From assembly GCF_020520425.1 (NCBI RefSeq), contig NC_079490.1, positions 4,216,001 through 4,280,000 of the forward strand: a DNA stretch of 64,000 nucleotides, written 5' to 3'. Below, piece after piece: positions 45,613 through 57,500 of this stretch; the first letter of the stretch is position 1; the number at the start of each line of letters is the position of its first letter. Both the position numbers and the translations under genes were made by a program. Source of the DNA: Spinacia oleracea (Eukaryota > Streptophyta > Magnoliopsida > Caryophyllales > Amaranthaceae). Under the pieces are notes generated by a model, which made no database searches, was not told the origin of the DNA, and saw only the letters and a program-made list of their open reading frames with translations.

Positions 45613-48600
45613 TCACAGCTGACTTCTAAGCATGTTCCTCCATTTATCTTTCAAATCTACATTACTTCTTCCCTCAAATGCATCACCATGACATTGCAAG
45701 ATCAATTTCCAGTTCCTGCCCAACTCCTTTACTGCAACCCTCAACGTATCCTCTTCTTCCACACTCCATTTCTTTCTTCCTTTGATGAGAGGTTGAGGTT
45801 TTGGTTTTGGTTTATCTTCATACTGCTCCAAAGGGGTTACCTTACTCCTCTTTGGACTAGGAGGTAAGTGTAGCTCACTACCTCTGTTCACATTATCAAT
45901 TGAATCATCCCATTCAAATGTATGACTAGTTCCATTAGCCTCCATCAAACTACGCTTACTTCTATGCTGTTTCTTCGGATCATCAGTCTCATTGTTGCCT
46001 TGTGCATCTCCTGCAAGCTCGGGCATCTCCTCCTCTACATTCTCAGTGTTCTTCTCAGTTGCATGGATAACTGGTGGTTGTATCTGGTTTTCTAACACAT
46101 CATCATTGCCCGTGTTTCGGTTTTCTAACACAGCATCATTGCCCGTGTTTTGGTTTTCTAACACAGCATCATTGCCCGTGTTGTGGTTTTCAAACACAGT
46201 ATCACTGCCCGTGTTGTGGTTTTCAAACACACCATCATTGCCCGTGTTTTGGTTTTCTAACACATCATCATTGCTAGTGGTTTGGTTTTCTAACACATCA
46301 TCATTGCTCGTGTTTTGGTTTTCTACACCTGTCACATGACCAGTACCATGGTTTAAAGTAGCACCAACTGCAGAAGACAAGGTCTTAGCTATTTCAAGAG
46401 CTTCAGGAAGAGGATCTGTGACAGCCTCATGCAGCTCCCTAGCACTGAAATTAAGTGCTTCCTGCACTCTTCTCACTTCGGGCGTTTCATGTGTTGTCTG
46501 CTTTTTTATAGCATTCAAATTACTCATGTTGTCTGTCACCTTAGTTACTGACATATTATGAACTGCTTCAAGAGGATCAAGATGAGAATCACTCACATCA
46601 GCATGCAGATGAAAGGAATTGGATTCAAGTGCTTCTTGAACTTTGTCCATTTTGAAGATAGGGGCATCATTGTCTTTTCCACATGACAAATTACGAGCGG
46701 TTCGAGAAGTGCTAGGATGAGAATCATTCACAGCACCATGCAGCTGCGTGGAACTGGGTTGAAGTGCTTCTTGAACTTTGTCCATTTTGTAGATAGGGGC
46801 ATCATTGTTCTTTCCACATGATAAATTATGAGCAGTTCGAGAAGTGCTAGGATGAGAATCATTCGCAGCACCATGCTGCTGCGTGGAGCTGGGTTGAAGT
46901 GTTTCTTGAACTTTGTCCATTTCACGGGTTTGGATATCATTGGCCGTGTTCATAGATGTTTCTGCTGCTTCAACAGCATCAAAAATCTTTATGCCTCTGG
47001 GACGCCTAGTCTTAACTGCAACATGTTTCCGCCGATTAAAAGCCTGGCTTTCCACTAATCCTACTAAAAAAAATACATACTTTTAATACGGAAAGCTGTA
47101 TTAAAGAACAAGCTTCAAGATTAAGACCAGAACATTGACAGTGAAAGGGAGAAGAAAACTAAGAGTTACAGCTGAAACAGATACAAGACCAGCAACATTT
47201 TACCATGATAACGTGTCGTATTTATATTTTACCCCTGTTGGTTCAGAAGTTACATGCACAGTTAAGAAAAATCCCTTATACTACAATAAAATTAGTCTAA
47301 AATTCCCTATTCAGGCAAAATGTGTTTCATGCTTTCTCTCTGTAAATCCATATAGTATACTGGTGCAATCGGCAAAACATGTATGGAATCACCAACATAG
47401 AAACACCTCGACTGGCAATCAATCCATTAAAGCAATGCACTACTCCATTTTACCCCCATTTACAAAAAGAAAATTGATGTTACAATACACCATCCAAGGA
47501 AATAACAAAACACTACAAGGAACTATACTTTCTGCCCATCAAGTAATAGGGTAACTAATACTTGACTTTTGAATTACATTGAACTCTGCCCATCTAATTA
47601 TCATGGAATCAACTGTGGTTATATTGTATATAGATGAAAGGTCAACAAGAAACAAGCTCTTTGTTAACTGTGGTTATTGAATATAAATGAAATGTTCTAC
47701 TGAAAAGATTTCAACTGTGATTCCTTGGTCACTTCATTACCTACAACTCTTCAAGCTTCAACATTTCTCAATAGTTATCACACATTTCATTCATAATAAG
47801 AAAAAAAACGGTTCTCTAATTCGATTTTGTGTTATAATAAACTATCCATTGGCATAGCTATATTAACAGGCAGGACAATAATTCCATCAAACAAACCAAA
47901 ATCATAAAAATTAAACCAACAATTAGCCAAAATCAAACAAATTCTACCTTGAGGATCAATCAATGTGCGGCACGGATTATCCGAACCCACCACCCCACCA
48001 CTACCACCACCACCACTACTACCACTACCACCACCACCACCACCATCACCACCACCACCACCCTCGCTTCGACATAGCTCCCCCACATCATTCCCTACCT
48101 TCAAAGCCACCAATTCAAGAAATGACGGTCCCATACTCTCCCAAGCTTCCTTCAAATACCTTTTAACAGCCCTTAAAGCTTCATTCCTGGTATTCCTCAT
48201 CAAAATCTTCTCACAAACACTAGAATCCCAAACCGCAGCTTCAATATCCTCTAGCCACCGGTTTAATTCTTCCGACACCAAACTTTCCACTTTGCAAACC
48301 CTATCCCTCCAAACTCTCTCCACCGCTTCGAAATACTTCCCGTTCTCCTCCACATTTTCCTCCAGAAACCTCACCGTACAATCCACCGCAACCGCACAAT
48401 ACGCCCTTTTCATAGAATCCGGCACCGTTTTACCCGCCCCGTGATTCAATTCATCGACCATTTCAAGTAATTCTAGAAGCTTCTCGGACACTGAACCATC
48501 TGAAATCGCCGATTCAATTTTCCGCAGCAAAATCGTCTTCTTCAACCGTTTATCGTTGTTGGAAAGAGGGAGACATGAGAGTACGCCATTGATGATTTTC

Positions 48601-48659
48601 TCGTCAATTGGTTTTCGCAACAGGAATTCTATGATCCATTTTGCGACTTTTTCGTCCAT
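45613..48659 (-). CDS. Single-Myb telomere-repeat-binding-like protein, two exons
   Basis: Exon 1 48659-47948, exon 2 47060-45613, one 887-bp GT-AG intron, 719 aa. Residues 1-200 form a helical acidic/basic domain, followed by a Gly-rich linker (about 202-232). The C-terminal Myb domain at about 664-719 ends in VDLKDKWRNML, the telobox motif of plant TRB/TRF-like proteins, which bind TTTAGGG telomeric repeats or telo-box promoters in the nucleus. The centre is Asn/Asp/Glu-rich with two tandem repeat families. A basic KPKPKPQPLIKGRKK segment just before Myb could be a nuclear signal. I assign the TRF-like class from the Myb domain; the exact orthologue is not certain. Confidence 0.85.
46087..46325 (-). 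repeat. 33-bp coding minisatellite, seven units
   Basis: Encodes seven 11-residue units of the form ENQNTGNDDVL in the middle of the Myb protein. Units differ at a few positions (H/Q/R, D/A/G, L/F). The opposite strand stays open too, which explains the two plus-strand frames here. Confidence 0.92.
46560..46930 (-). repeat. About 135-bp coding repeat, three units
   Basis: Three diverged 45-residue units beginning MDKVQEAL and ending near LSCGKNNDAPI. The first two are nearly identical, the third more diverged. Repetition preserves the frame of the Myb protein. Confidence 0.85.
47985..48062 (-). repeat. (GGT/GGC)n repeat coding for a Gly-rich linker
   Basis: About 75 bp of ACC/CCA repeats on the plus strand, coding for Gly with Ser and Asp interruptions at the end of exon 1 of the Myb gene. 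Confidence 0.9.
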
Positions 48660-48954
48660 GATTTCACTGAAATATCAACCCTAGGGCTTAAATTAGCGGG
48701 AAATTATGAATTTTGGTTAGAAAAATTGAAAGTTCAGGGTTTTGAAGATGACTCGGGTTGAGAGGGTTTGAATCTTTTTCATAGATTTGAATTTTCGTCT
48801 TTTAGGGTTTGGGGGTTTGGACAACAGGGAATTGGGGGAATTGGGGAAATGATGAAATTTGGAAGTTTCAGCAAATTTGTGTCAAAACTTATTTTTATTT
48901 TTATTTTTATTTTTAGGTTTAATCCGGTATTTATTTTTGGTGAATATGGAGTAC

Positions 48955-49170
48955 ATGTAAGGGAAGTGTTGGCCCTAAGCCAGGTGATCCCTTTATATGA
49001 TTTCCTCGACACTTTAAAGCACCTAAGAAAACATCGCACTGTTTTGCACAAATTTATTTATTTGGCATGGTTAATATGGAAGGAAAGAAATGATTGTTTC
49101 TTCTCCAACTCTACTATGTTGGCTTGTCGCTGCTACTTCAAGGCTGTCAATGCCTACAAGGACTGGGAGC
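48955..49170 (+). pseudogene. LINE remnant, C-terminal zf-RVT-like region
   Basis: Within the frame 48,768-49,397, residues around FIYLAWLIWKERNDCFF and the downstream KDWELR resemble the region after reverse transcriptase in plant LINEs (zf-RVT, AxWxxWKxRN pattern). Only about 70 residues are recognisable. The rest of the frame is unrelated. It lies between the Myb gene and the MULE. Confidence 0.45.
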
Positions 49171-49179
49171 TCCGGCTCT

Positions 49180-49473
49180 GTGCGCAATTTCGATGGTGCA
49201 GGCGTGTGCACCTAGATCTAGGTGCACTGGGATTAAAACGCAAACATTTTAAAACAAAACGCGTATTTTCATTAATTCTGCAGTTAAAAAGAACAAGTCT
49301 CACAATACAAAAGAACATCATGTGCTCTGTTCTTCCCTGTTTAGTTTTCGCGATTTTTTTTGTTCTTCGCTCCTTTTTATATGTCTGGGCTTCATAATTT
49401 TGAATTCAAAAAGTGTGAATAGGAGAGAGAAAGCTTACATTTGTGCATAAATTTTTTTTAGAGAGAGAAACTG
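49180..49473. promoter_or_regulatory. Upstream region of the transposase gene, possible left end of the MULE
   Basis: Begins near a GTGCACCTAGATCTAGGTGCAC palindrome (about 49,207-49,228), then AT-rich sequence with AAAAGAAC words in the antisense orientation and GAGAGAGAAA just before the ATG. If the transposase and Ulp1 genes share one element, its left terminus should be here. I find no convincing inverted partner inside the window. Confidence 0.3.
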
Positions 49474-52400
49474 ATGGAAAATTCTCAAATATTCCATGAT
49501 TTCTCTGTTTCAACATCAATTTCGAATGATTCTTCTTCTTGTCATCTGAATTCTTCAGCTGAAAATCAGAGTTACGAAGGTATTATTTCAATTTGTAATA
49601 ACGAGTTGCATTTTTCTTTGATTTTATGATTTCGATTTCATAATAATCGTACTTTTTATGTTTTTTGTGATTGTAATTAGTTTGATTAATTTAATTTTGA
49701 ATCTCATTCTTCGTTGATTTTGGTGATTGTTGATAATGAAGGTTACGAATTGGTTTTTTCGTTGATTTCGCATTTATTTCATTTATGTGGTGAAACTGAT
49801 TCTGTAATAACTATTATATTTAAGGAAGATACGTTGATTTTGTCTGTTTGCAAAAAAGAACATTGTATCATTTCAGAAGAACATTTTTCAGTATCAAATG
49901 AACATGTTAAGAATACGTATTGAGACGTTCCTTTTTATTATATTTAGCTTTTCAAATAAACACTGATTGTTCTTTATTGATTGTTCTTTTAACTCTTCAT
50001 TGATTGTTCTTTAAGTCATAGTGTTCTTTTCGGTCACCTTTTGTGTTCGTTTACTCTATTTTTATTGTTCATTTTAATAGTTACTGTTCCTTTGATTCTT
50101 TATTGGTTTTTTTATTATATTTGCACGGATTTTTCTTTTATGTTTTTATGAGTTTACATTGTTCTTTTGATTGACAAAATTGATTGTTGATAATTATGCC
50201 GATATTGTTCTTTTAGGTTTTAATGTGTTCTTTTGATTGACAAAACTGATTGTTCTTTTAACTGTTTATTGATTGTTCTTTTAATGCGTAGTGTTCTTTC
50301 CAGTCTAGTTGGAGTGTGTAATTTACTCTTGATGCATTGTTCTTTTCTAATAGGTACTGTTGTTTTTTATTCTTTATTGGTTGTTCTTTTATATCTGCCC
50401 AAATTGTTCTTTTAAGTTTTAATGTGTTCTTTTGATTGACTAATTGATTGTTCTTTTAACTCTTCTTTGATTGTTCTTTTCATGCCTAGTGTTCTTTTCA
50501 GTCTACATGGATTGTTCGTTTACTCTGTGCATTGTTCTTTTTAATGGCTACTGTTCTTTTAAGTTCTTTTGTTCTTTTCTTTTTCTGATTTTTTTTATTT
50601 TATAAATTTCCAGATATATTAAATAATTCAGTTAATAATTCAGAACAAAATGATGCTAATGAGGATCCAGAATCCTATGTGGTTATTGGCCAAGGTACAT
50701 GAATTGTACTTTTACTTGTTTATCACAATGTTCGTTTACGTCTTGTGTTTGTTCCTTTATCATACTTATGATGTTCTTTGTGTTCTTTTTTATCGTCATG
50801 CAGATTTTGAAAACCAGTTTCATTAGAGGGAAGTGTAGTTAAGGATGATGATGAGGCGTATGAGTTATACAACAGTCATGCATTTAGGAATGGTTTTGGT
50901 ACTAGGAAGGGTAAAAAGGAGTATAGAAGTGGTACTAGAATAGTTCGACAACGGTTTTTTGTTTGTGCATACGAGGGGTTTAAAAATCCAGATGGTGTTG
51001 TGCCTAAATCCTTTAAAAAAATTGATAGGAGAACTGGATGCAAGGCTTCAGTTCAGTTTGATGTTGATAAGAAAACTGGAGTGTATGTTCTTTCTAAACA
51101 TTCCCGTCTGCATAACCATTCAATGGTTCCTGCTAATAAGAGACACCTTATTAGGTCACATAGGCACATTTCAAAAGAACAATTGGCTTTTCTTACTACT
51201 TTTACTTGTAGTGGCACGAAGCTTGCTGATGTTCTTAGAGCTATGAGGAAAGAAGTTGGTGGTGAGGCGAATTTAGGGTTCACTGTTCCTGACGCGTATG
51301 ATGCTGTTTTGGCAGAGAAGAAGAAAAAGTTGGATGGTTGTGATTCAAATCAGTTGATCAGATGGTTCGCTATGAGGCAAGCTAAAGAACATGATTTTTA
51401 TTATGATTTTCAATTGAATGAAGAGAATCAGTTGATCAATTTTTTTTGGAGAGATGGAAGAATGCGGTCTGATTATGAAGCTTTTGGTGATTTATTGATT
51501 CATGATACAACTTATCGTACTAATAAATACGATATGATTTGTGGGCCTTTTGTTGGAATGAATCTTCACACTCAAAATATCATGTTTGGAGTGGGTTTTA
51601 TATTGAATGAGAAGGCAGGTACTTTTGACTGGCTTTTTAATTCTTTTTTGACTTCAATGGGAGGGAAGCAACCTGTGACTATCATGACTGATCAATCTTC
51701 TGCCATGGACAAGGCTATAAGGTAAAGTTCTTTTAGGTTGTTTGTATGTTCGTTCATCAAACACTTTTGTTCTTTTGTATTTTTGTACAATTTTTTATGT
51801 TCTTTTTCTTTTGTCTTTTTGTTTAGTTTATATTTTTATCTATTTTTTTGGTTTATGGTTTTTTAGGGAAGTGTTTCCAAAATCGAGGCATCGTTTGTGT
51901 ACATGGCACATAGGGGAAAATGCTGTTGTAAACATCAAAGGTGTTATGGCCAAAGAAGGTTTCAAACGTCGGTTTGATTATGTTTTGAAATATACTGACA
52001 CAGTTGCTGAGTTCGAGCATTATTGGAATAGGTAAAAATTATTTTGCTAATAGACTGATTAGTATTTAAAATTTTGTTTTGTTCTTTTCATTCGACGACA
52101 TGTTTTTTGTAATGTTAAATAGTGTTCTTTTCATGGTTGATGAAACTTGTTCTTTTAATCTGGTATTTTAATGTTCTTTTCTTTGTTTAATAGAGTCCAT
52201 ACTTCTTGAACTGTGATTGTGTGTACTTTCTTTTCAAGTTTTATTGTACTGTATATTGTTCTTTTTTTGTCTTCATTTGTTCTTTGTTTTACTCAGGGCG
52301 TTCGTTTTGTGTCTCTGATTGTTCTTTTGTTCTCCTCGTTTGTTCTTTTGTAGTCTTATGACTGATTACAATTGCAAGACACACAAATGGATAGAGAGGT

Positions 52401-53984
52401 TATATGATTTGAAAGAGAAATGGTGTCCTGCATATAACAAAGAGTGGTTTTCTGGGGGTATTTTATCTTCTCAAAGGAGTGAGACGACAAATCATTCTAT
52501 TTCTAGGAGGTTGCATAAAACGAATGGTTTATGTGATTTTTATAAGTGTTTTTTAGATGTAATTGATGAATGGAGAAGTAAGGAGAACAAGGGAGATTAT
52601 AATTCTTCTACTGGAAATAGATATTACGCATGTGCGGATAACATGTTATGTTTGCATGCGCGGGATGTGTATACCATTGCAATATATTTGATATTTGAGC
52701 AACGATTCATCAAAGCAATTGGTTTGAGGTGTCAACGCATTTCCTATGAGTTTCCAGTTTCTAAGTACATTGTTGGGCATCCTACAAAGGATTTTATTAG
52801 ACATGTTGTGATGTTTAATGAGCAAGAGTTGGTTGTTGATTGTACTTGCAAGTCATATGGAGAGATAGGAGTTCTTTGTTCTCATATTCTTCGAGTTTTC
52901 ATTGTCCATAATGTTGAAGAGATTCCCAAACAATACATTATGAAGAGATGGACCAAAAAGGCTATGAACATGATTGTTGAAGAAGGAGAAGATAGAGATA
53001 ATGAAGTAAGTGTTGTTTCTGCTTCAGTTTGGAGGATGCAAAGCATAAGAAATTGCATTAAAGTTATAAATGAAGCTCAACATTGTCCGGCTGCAAGGAA
53101 GCTTATTGATTTGGGTGTGTTGGATATGTCATGCAAAGTGAAGGAGTATATTGGTGGTGTTGAAGGGGATGGTAATGTATCAAACAAGTATGTGCGAGAA
53201 GAAACTCTACTTGATGGCATTGAGCCTTCAACAGACACAGTTTTGCCGGATGTTGTTGAACCGATTGCTGAAAAAGTCATTCCAACAATGATTCAAAATC
53301 CACCAAAGCGAAAGAGGAAGATTAAGAACGGGACTGAAAAGGCTAAAGAGAGGAATGTGAGACCTAAAGGAATTGTTGAGAAGAAACGCAATAAACTGAA
53401 AGGTTGGAACAAGAGAAGAGAAAGACATGTTGATAATTTGAGGGAGGAAACTCAGTCTACTGATCAGGTAAACTGTTCTTTTTAAACATTTATTTGTTCT
53501 TTTATTACTTTGGAATGTTCTTTTTGTTTATCATTGTTCTTTTTTCCATTTTTATTTTCTATTTATCCTTTTTGTTTATGATCTTTTAGTTTACTTTATT
53601 ATGTTCTGTTCTTTTTAATAATCTATTTGTTCTTCTATTCCTTTAGTTTGTTCCTTTTGTTTATCATTGTTCGTTTTTCTTTCTATATGTTCTTTCGTCT
53701 TTTTGTTTATGTTCTTTTGCTAAACAGTTCATTTTTAAAAAAAACATCTATTTGTTCTTTTAATGTTTATTACGTTCTTTTTTGAACTGTTCTTTTTTAT
53801 TATCTATTTTGTTCTTTTTTCTTCTTTATCATGTTCTTTTATTCCTTATTGTTTGTTTGTTCTTTTTCAGTGTATCATAAATTTACCTGTTGGTGGGGTT
53901 TTGGTTCATCCAACATCTTCAAATTCACAATTGGAAGCATATGTTCCAGATGATTATTTTGGAGTACACATACAACCTTTGTAG
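49474..53984 (+). CDS. FAR1-type Mutator-like transposase, six exons
   Basis: Exons: 49474-49579, 50614-50694, 50818-51721, 51867-52031, 52354-53467, 53871-53984; all GT-AG, joining to 827 aa. FAR1 zinc finger at about 75-165 (C112, C137, H161, H163). MULE catalytic domain at about 285-420, with D292 in HDTTYRTNKY, D354 in MTDQSSAM, CTWH at 375-378 and a Glu at 412 or 414. SWIM zinc finger C582, C584, C594, H596. The basic tail at about 720-790 may be nuclear-targeting. The exon 3 acceptor is the least certain: I used the AG at 50,816-50,817, because the nearer AG at 50,802-50,803 meets a stop. Intact catalytic residues suggest an autonomous element; a domesticated FRS gene is the alternative. 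All five introns are filled with TGTTCTTTT in the sense orientation. Confidence 0.88.
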
Positions 53985-54075
53985 ATTCATTTACGATTGG
54001 TAATATTTTTATTTTTAGTTTGTTGTGTTTTTAATCATTTGTTTTTGTATTCTCAACAATGTTCTTTTACTCTTT
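49960..54075 (+). repeat. TGTTCTTTT motif field, plus orientation
   Basis: Dispersed copies of TGTTCTTTT and one-base variants fill all five transposase introns and the first 80 bp after the stop. In intron 1 alone I count about 17 exact copies in some 600 bp. Exons are almost free of it. The last plus-orientation copy is near 54,060. Confidence 0.9.
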
Positions 54076-54529
54076 TGATGTATATTTTTACGGGCTACTG
54101 ATGTTTGGCTCATTCAATATTTTGAAATGAGAATTTTTAGTTGTATATATTCTTATTTTTGTTTTTATTTTTGTGCAATTAGGATTGCAAAATTATTGCA
54201 TAAAGGAGTATATTCTTAAATGTGAAAAGAACTTACTAAAAGAGAATAAAAAGAATTTTGGAAAGGAAAGAACATATCCCATGATATAGAAGAACATGGT
54301 CTGGGATTGAAAAGAACTTGAACCTTTAATTGAAATACTTGTTTAAAATATCCAAACTACTTATCTGCAACTACTAGAACATCTAATTGTTTCCAAAAGA
54401 ACACCACACATGTTTAAAAGAACAACCCATAACTCCAGCAATAACCATATCTACAAAATATACCATTGTTTTTTAAAGCATACTTCTAATAAAAGGTAAA
54501 TATTATTCTGCCTTCATGAAAACAACCAA

Positions 54530-57500
54530 CTATTCAACTTGATTAGCTCTCTTCAATGCCAGATACATTAGCTCATGCCTTTTGTTCAGAACGGATAATA
54601 AGATTTCAGTACCGTACCGCATTCTCAGCCTGCAAATAAAGTCTTTCTGAAAACATAAAATAGTACATTAATAAAAGATTATATATTAAAATAATATACG
54701 TACATATATTCAAAATTTACTTACATCTTCATCTGTGTTTTTGAAGCCACAATTCCAAGTCTGGTTGCCTTTGTAGGTCTCCATATGCCTCATTGCATAT
54801 ACCCCACAATCAGTCTTGTTTGTTCTGTTCTTCCATGGCATTTCAAGCAACACAATTTCATATGCTGAAATCTGTGCCTTCCGCAAAGGATGTCCTTCTT
54901 GTTCAGAAAATATTGTCCATGCTTCAAACTGAAATAAAAAGAACATTTAACTTAGTAAAAGAACAAAGAACAACAAAGAAACATAGAACAACAAAGGAAG
55001 GAAAAAAGAACATTTAATTTAGTAAAAGAATAAAGAACAACAAAGGAAAGAACAAATAAAATATATAAGAGGAAATTCTTCAAATAGACTTACAGTTCTT
55101 TCTGCAAATGTTTTATATTTATCATCATATGTAATTCCTTCAGGTAAGGAGAGATTGTCAATGATCTCCACCTTCTTCGCCTTTTGGTTGATTACAATGA
55201 GATAAAAATGATCACCAGACCAGACTGGAAAGAACAACTACAAGCAGAGAAAAGAACATTAAACAAAGGAAAAGGAACATATGTAAAAAAGAAAAGAACA
55301 ATTTTATAATTTTACCAGATGGAATCCCTTCAAAGACTTCACACCAGCAGTTTCATACTCATGGCGTACACTTAAAATAAAATTTTCTAAGCGTTTGCTT
55401 TCGGTTGCTTGACTATCCTGTGATCCACCATACGGTTCATTCTGGCAGAGCATATTCTGCACCGAAAAAAAAATAATTTTAAATATATGTTATATAATAA
55501 AAATTATTGAAGAAGTACGAAAATATGATTTTTTAGTGATATTAAAACTTACGAAAGGGATTGTAGAGAAATAGAACTTCAAGTTACTCTTGACACTTTG
55601 ATCTGGATCATCATTCAGTATTCTTGCAAAAGTGTCAATAACATTATTCATCACCCACGCATTGGGAGCTGTTTTAAAGGAAAAGAACAAAAATATGAGT
55701 AAAAGGAACATCAACAGCATTTAAAAGAACATTTTAAATTCCAATAATTAAATATATACCTAGGGTTTGAAACTCTTCTCTGGTAACTATATTCCAATCA
55801 TCAGTGTACAACACCTGACTGTTATAAGAATGAAAATAAAATTTCCATAAGAACATGTACAAAAAGAACATCTACATTCAAATACTTGTAATAGTATAAA
55901 ATTCTTACGTTGGGCTTCCCTTTCCAAAGGCATAATCCAGTACGCATCGCATGTCCTTTTCCTTTTGATTCAACTGTTCTTCCCCAACCAGTAGGTGTGA
56001 ATACTGAGTTAAGAAGGGTGACAGTAACTTGAGGGGAACATTTTTCTTTCTCTTAACAAGTTTAGGTACTTGTACGTTATCTGGATCCTCTTCCTCACTT
56101 ATGAAAACAAAGACATTATAAAGTAAAAAGAACATATTAGCGGGAAAAACGAATTCAGACTAACAATAAAAAGAACAACAAAGTGAAAAGAAAAGAACAT
56201 TTTATAAATGATAATGAAAAATAACTTGTAATAATAAACGAAAAATAACTTATAAAATAAAATGCAGTAGTCATACTCTATGTTCATAGATGTAGGTGCA
56301 TTTTCTGGTTGCGAGTACACCGCACTTGGAGTGCTAAAAGAGTGGAAAGAAAAGAATATATTACTATAAATAAAAAGAACAAAAGCGAGAAAGAAAAGAA
56401 CATTAAATTGAAGATTATGAAAATTATATTTTAATAAAATACAGTAGTCTTACTTCAGGAATATTGATGGAGTTTCCATTTCAGTCTGCGACTCAGCAGC
56501 AGTTGGAGTATTAAACTCGGATTCTTCAGTTCTAACAGTTGGAGACATGGGGTTTCCATCTTCAGCTCCTTTGATTAAACCTTCCATAGTCTAAAACTCG
56601 GAGTCTTCAGTTCTAACGGTTGGAGACATTGGTTTTCCATCTTCAGCTCCTTGGATTAAACCTTCCATATCTGATCTCACATTTTCAGGTTCTCTGTGTA
56701 TTACAAAAAAAAAAGAACATGTGAGGAGGAACAAAGAACACAATGAGAAGAATTAAAGAACAAAAGTGCAATGAAAAAGAACATATAAGTTAATATTAAA
56801 AGTAGGAAGATATTAAAGTAAATATAGAAAGAACATAAAGAAATATATGAAAGGAACATTCCGAATAAAAGAAACAAAAGATCCATTAAATAATTGTATA
56901 AAGACAGAGAATTAATAAAAAGAACAAATCAAACGAATAAAAAAACAAATAATTGTTTATAAAAGAACATTGTGAATAATGAAAGAAACAGTCACATATT
57001 TATTATACATGTGTATGTGAACTGTTTTAAAAGAACGCATACTCAGTTTTTTCTGTAGGTGGCTGTTGTTTTTCAGCTTCATTTTTGTTGTCCCCTGAAA
57101 TTGTCTCCAAATCACGTTCAGTCAAAGTTTTGTTTGCCAAGATTGCTTCTAATCTCATTTCCTCTTCAAAGTCGTGTGCCTGAGGAGGAGGATTTGAATC
57201 GGAAACCATTCCAAGCTTCAATGTCAAATCAGCAAATACATTAGGCTGGGAAGGCATGATCGGAGGTGTTAAAAATGGTGGCAAATCAAATGTAACATCC
57301 TCAGATTCCTTGATTTCCTTTCTTTCATTTCCTTCTGTTGCCTTTCGTACTGCTTCCTCAAATAGTATTGTGAAGTAGTCTGAACTGAAAAATTCTTTAT
57401 CTTGACTGAGGATTGAACCAATCTCCTCAGTATTCCTTCCTTCTTGCCGCTCTTCTGTAGAGTTGCCCTTCTCAAAAGTAACTGGAATTTCAGTTCCAGA

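Noticed and set aside
49960-50600. TGTTCTTTT array as a CRISPR array or simple microsatellite
   Set aside because: Spacing is irregular with no constant repeat/spacer unit or fixed period, and the context is a plant intron.
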